A stretch of 7,014 nucleotides of DNA from H111-94 sp034436045. GTDB taxonomy: Bacteria; Chloroflexota; Ktedonobacteria; Ktedonobacterales; Ktedonobacteraceae. A program made the position numbers and the translations under genes. Location of the stretch: positions 1 to 7,014 of the forward strand of contig DAOTVZ010000100.1 of NCBI GenBank assembly GCA_034436045.1, given 5' to 3'. Under the pieces are notes generated by a model. That model was not told the DNA's origin, did no database searches, and was given only the letters and a program-made list of their open reading frames with translations. Of this stretch, positions 5,573-7,014 are shown piece after piece; the first letter of the stretch is position 1; each line of letters starts with the position of its first letter.

Positions 5573-6535
5573 ATGAAGATAAAAAACATTGTAACAACCG
5601 GGTTGGTTCTTGGCGGCGCGCTCGGCGCGATGGCTATTTATAATAAAATTACAGAGACGATGGCGGGCGAACTGGATACCGCTCTGACCGGTGAAGAGCG
5701 CCGCTATCCCTGGAAAGACGGCGATATGTTCTATCAGGTTAAGGGGGCACGTGATGCCAAACCCCTGCTGCTGGTGCATAGCTTCGGCCCCGGTGCCTCG
5801 TCCTACGAGTGGCGTAAGAACATCGATAGTCTGGCACAGGAGTTTCGTGTCTACGCCATCGACCTGCTCGGCTTCGGCCTCTCGGATCGTCCGGCTATCG
5901 ATTATACGGCGGAAACCTATATTGACCTGATCAGTGACTTTATCCGCGAGGTTATCGGCAAGCCCACTACTGTCGTTGCGCACGGCCTGTCCTGCGCCTA
6001 TGTTATCTCCGACGCCTTCCGTCATCCACAGCTCTTCGAGCGTCTGATCCTGCTGACGCCGCCACCAACGATCCTGCAAGAGTCCATGCCGGGACCGCTG
6101 AGCGCTGCCGCGCGCTTTGTGCTGCGCATGCCTGTCATCGGTGAGTTCATCTACAACATGCTTAGCTCGCGCAAGGCCATTCGTGGTTATTATGATGTGC
6201 AGGGCTACCACAATCCTGGCCTCATCACCGACGAACTGGTTGAGTACGTCTACACCAGTGCGCACCAGTCCAATGCGCGCTACGCTCAGGCTTCTCTGCT
6301 CACCGACTACCTGACCATGGATGTCCACGAGCCGTTCGCTCGCCTCCAGATGCCGGTCGTCATCGTGCTGGGCCGCGAGGGCGTGCTGACCCCCTCCGAG
6401 GCCAGCGAGGCATTCAAGCGCGTCAATCCACGCATCGAGGTACGCATTCTCGACAAGTGCAGCGGTCAGGCCCAGGATGAGCAGGCCACCGCCTTTAACA
6501 ATCTCGTCAAGGAATTTGCAGGCGCTCACGTCTAA
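5573..6535 (+). CDS. Membrane-anchored alpha/beta-hydrolase-fold protein, catalytic triad apparently lost
   Basis: ATG 5573 is chosen because AGGAG (5560-5564) lies 8 nt upstream. GTG 5564 would overlap that site. The 320-residue product has a hydrophobic Gly/Ala-rich N-terminal segment at about 6-23, probably a membrane anchor. It then shows the alpha/beta-hydrolase fold: strand LLLVHSFGPGASSYEW (65-80, oxyanion-loop region), YAIDLLGFGLSDRP (94-107), and the elbow strand VVAHGLSCAYV (134-144). The usual order at the elbow is G-H-S-L-G; here the nucleophile position is Gly138. The acid region reads VLGREGVLTP (265-274) without the usual Asp. The region of the catalytic His reads CSGQAQDE (296-303) with no His. 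A classical Ser-Asp-His hydrolase therefore looks unlikely, and a binding or structural role is possible. The reading frame is intact and the codon use normal, so it is not simply decaying. It is monocistronic, with its own promoter and a convergent neighbour. Confidence 0.88.
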   Translation: MKIKNIVTTGLVLGGALGAMAIYNKITETMAGELDTALTGEERRYPWKDGDMFYQVKGARDAKPLLLVHSFGPGASSYEWRKNIDSLAQEFRVYAIDLLGFGLSDRPAIDYTAETYIDLISDFIREVIGKPTTVVAHGLSCAYVISDAFRHPQLFERLILLTPPPTILQESMPGPLSAAARFVLRMPVIGEFIYNMLSSRKAIRGYYDVQGYHNPGLITDELVEYVYTSAHQSNARYAQASLLTDYLTMDVHEPFARLQMPVVIVLGREGVLTPSEASEAFKRVNPRIEVRILDKCSGQAQDEQATAFNNLVKEFAGAHV

Positions 6536-6548
6536 TTTCATGCAGCGC

Positions 6549-6608
6549 AACAAGCTCATAAACAAATATACTACTGCAAAGTGATGTATATTTGTTTATG
6601 AGCTTGTT
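6549..6608. terminator. Perfect 22-bp-stem hairpin between convergent genes (likely bidirectional terminator)
   Basis: Positions 6549-6570 and 6587-6608 are exact reverse complements over 22 bp, with a 16-nt loop. The hairpin nearly fills the 82-bp gap between the hydrolase stop (6535) and the stop of the minus-strand Hsp20 gene (6618). Neither side has a long pure T-run, but the outer arms are T-rich in either direction (TTTGTTTATG). A shared terminator is the most natural reading; an mRNA-end stabiliser or a small palindromic repeat element is the alternative. Confidence 0.55.
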
Positions 6609-6617
6609 TGTGCTATA

Positions 6618-7014
6618 TTAATTGCCGGAACTACTTTCGACCGCAATCTGCTCCTGACGCTGCTGACCACTCAAGGCAATCTTGCGTGGACGACTGCCTT
6701 GCGCAAAAGGAATGTTTAGCGTCAACATGCCATGCTCCAGTCTGGCTTCCACATGTTCCGCATCGACTGGACGCCCAAAGGTAATAGTGCGCTCGAACGT
6801 TCCAGAAGTAATCTCGCGCAAGAGCCAGCTCTTGCGTGGCCGTTGCTCTTCCTCACGTCGTTCCTCACCCTCTGGCTCCTCATCAGCAGGCGGGAACCTG
6901 CCTCTAATGGTCAACGTATTCTGCTCCAGTGTTATATCAACATTCTCAGGCCGCACACCGGGAAGACTGACACGCACGGTGTAACCTTGCTCGGTTTCGC
7001 ACACATCCATGGGG
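6618..7014 (-). CDS. hsp20: Hsp20 / alpha-crystallin small heat-shock protein (5' end outside window)
   Basis: The visible 131 codons cover an alpha-crystallin domain almost completely. They show the early strand PMDVCETEQGYTVRVSLPGV, DITLEQNTLTIRG, then SWLLREITSGTFERTITF, and EARLEHGMLTLNIP. The last has the family A-x-x-x-(n)-G-x-L motif with Met in place of the common Val. A C-terminal RKIAL (I-x-L) and a later QIAV may be the oligomer-binding I-x-I element. The Met at 7008-7010 is probably internal: in the family this position normally follows a longer N-terminal arm, and the preceding codon, Pro, is in frame, so the start lies beyond the right edge. The linker between strands is unusually acidic and long (PPADEEPEGEERREEE). 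It acts as an ATP-independent holdase for unfolding proteins in the cytoplasm. It converges on the hydrolase gene. Confidence 0.93.
   Translation of the reverse strand, partial: PMDVCETEQGYTVRVSLPGVRPENVDITLEQNTLTIRGRFPPADEEPEGEERREEEQRPRKSWLLREITSGTFERTITFGRPVDAEHVEARLEHGMLTLNIPFAQGSRPRKIALSGQQRQEQIAVESSSGN

Noticed and set aside
5302..5589. 95-codon minus-strand ORF across the hydrolase promoter region
   Set aside because: It spans the palindromic operator and the leader hairpin, and begins inside the hydrolase coding start; no supporting signal.
5501..6565. 354-codon ORF antisense to the hydrolase gene
   Set aside because: It is a shadow produced by the GC-rich codons of the plus-strand gene. 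The plus-strand frame has a recognisable fold, a ribosome binding site and a sensible start; the antisense frame has none.

Overview
The window looks like chromosomal DNA of a Ktedonobacteria-type Chloroflexota bacterium. This is an inference from protein style, not from a search. The pointers are a lipoprotein relic carrying the conserved APGCYAYQxDGT-type C-terminus common in that group, an N-terminally anchored alpha/beta-hydrolase-fold protein, an ATP-grasp enzyme with a DINDFPSF metal motif, and an Hsp20. There are no rRNA or tRNA genes, no recognisable mobile-element genes and no CRISPR array.

Left part (1-3380). A terminator-like hairpin (28-68) is followed by three plus-strand genes for exported or membrane-anchored proteins. 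The first is a single-pass protein of unknown function (197-1057). It overlaps by ATGA a secreted protein with eight cysteines in its mature part (1054-1614). After a gap with a palindromic operator-like promoter comes a membrane-anchored PQQ-like beta-propeller of about ten 40-residue repeats (1812-3269). This block is visibly richer in A+T than the right half and looks like accessory surface or secretome DNA.

Middle (3334-4012). A lipoprotein gene is broken. An exact 8-bp tandem duplication (GTCCTGAG twice) shifts the frame, and the position where the start codon should be reads ATA. Removing one copy of the duplication restores a continuous lipoprotein of about 202 residues.

Right part (4033-7014). 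A minus-strand ATP-grasp enzyme (RimK/ITPK-like; 4033-4977) is separated by about 600 bp of gene-free DNA from a plus-strand alpha/beta-hydrolase-fold protein (5573-6535). That protein lacks the expected catalytic residues. The gene-free stretch is dense with signals: overlapping divergent promoters, a strong terminator after a very short potential transcript, several mutually exclusive inverted repeats, a perfect 22-bp palindrome just upstream of a TATAAT, and a leader hairpin. A perfect 22-bp-stem hairpin fills the convergent gap before a minus-strand Hsp20 gene that runs off the right edge.

No complete known defence, biosynthetic or secretion system is evident. The points that most deserve checking are the broken lipoprotein, the hydrolase without its triad, and the structured 5.09-5.54 kb intergenic region.
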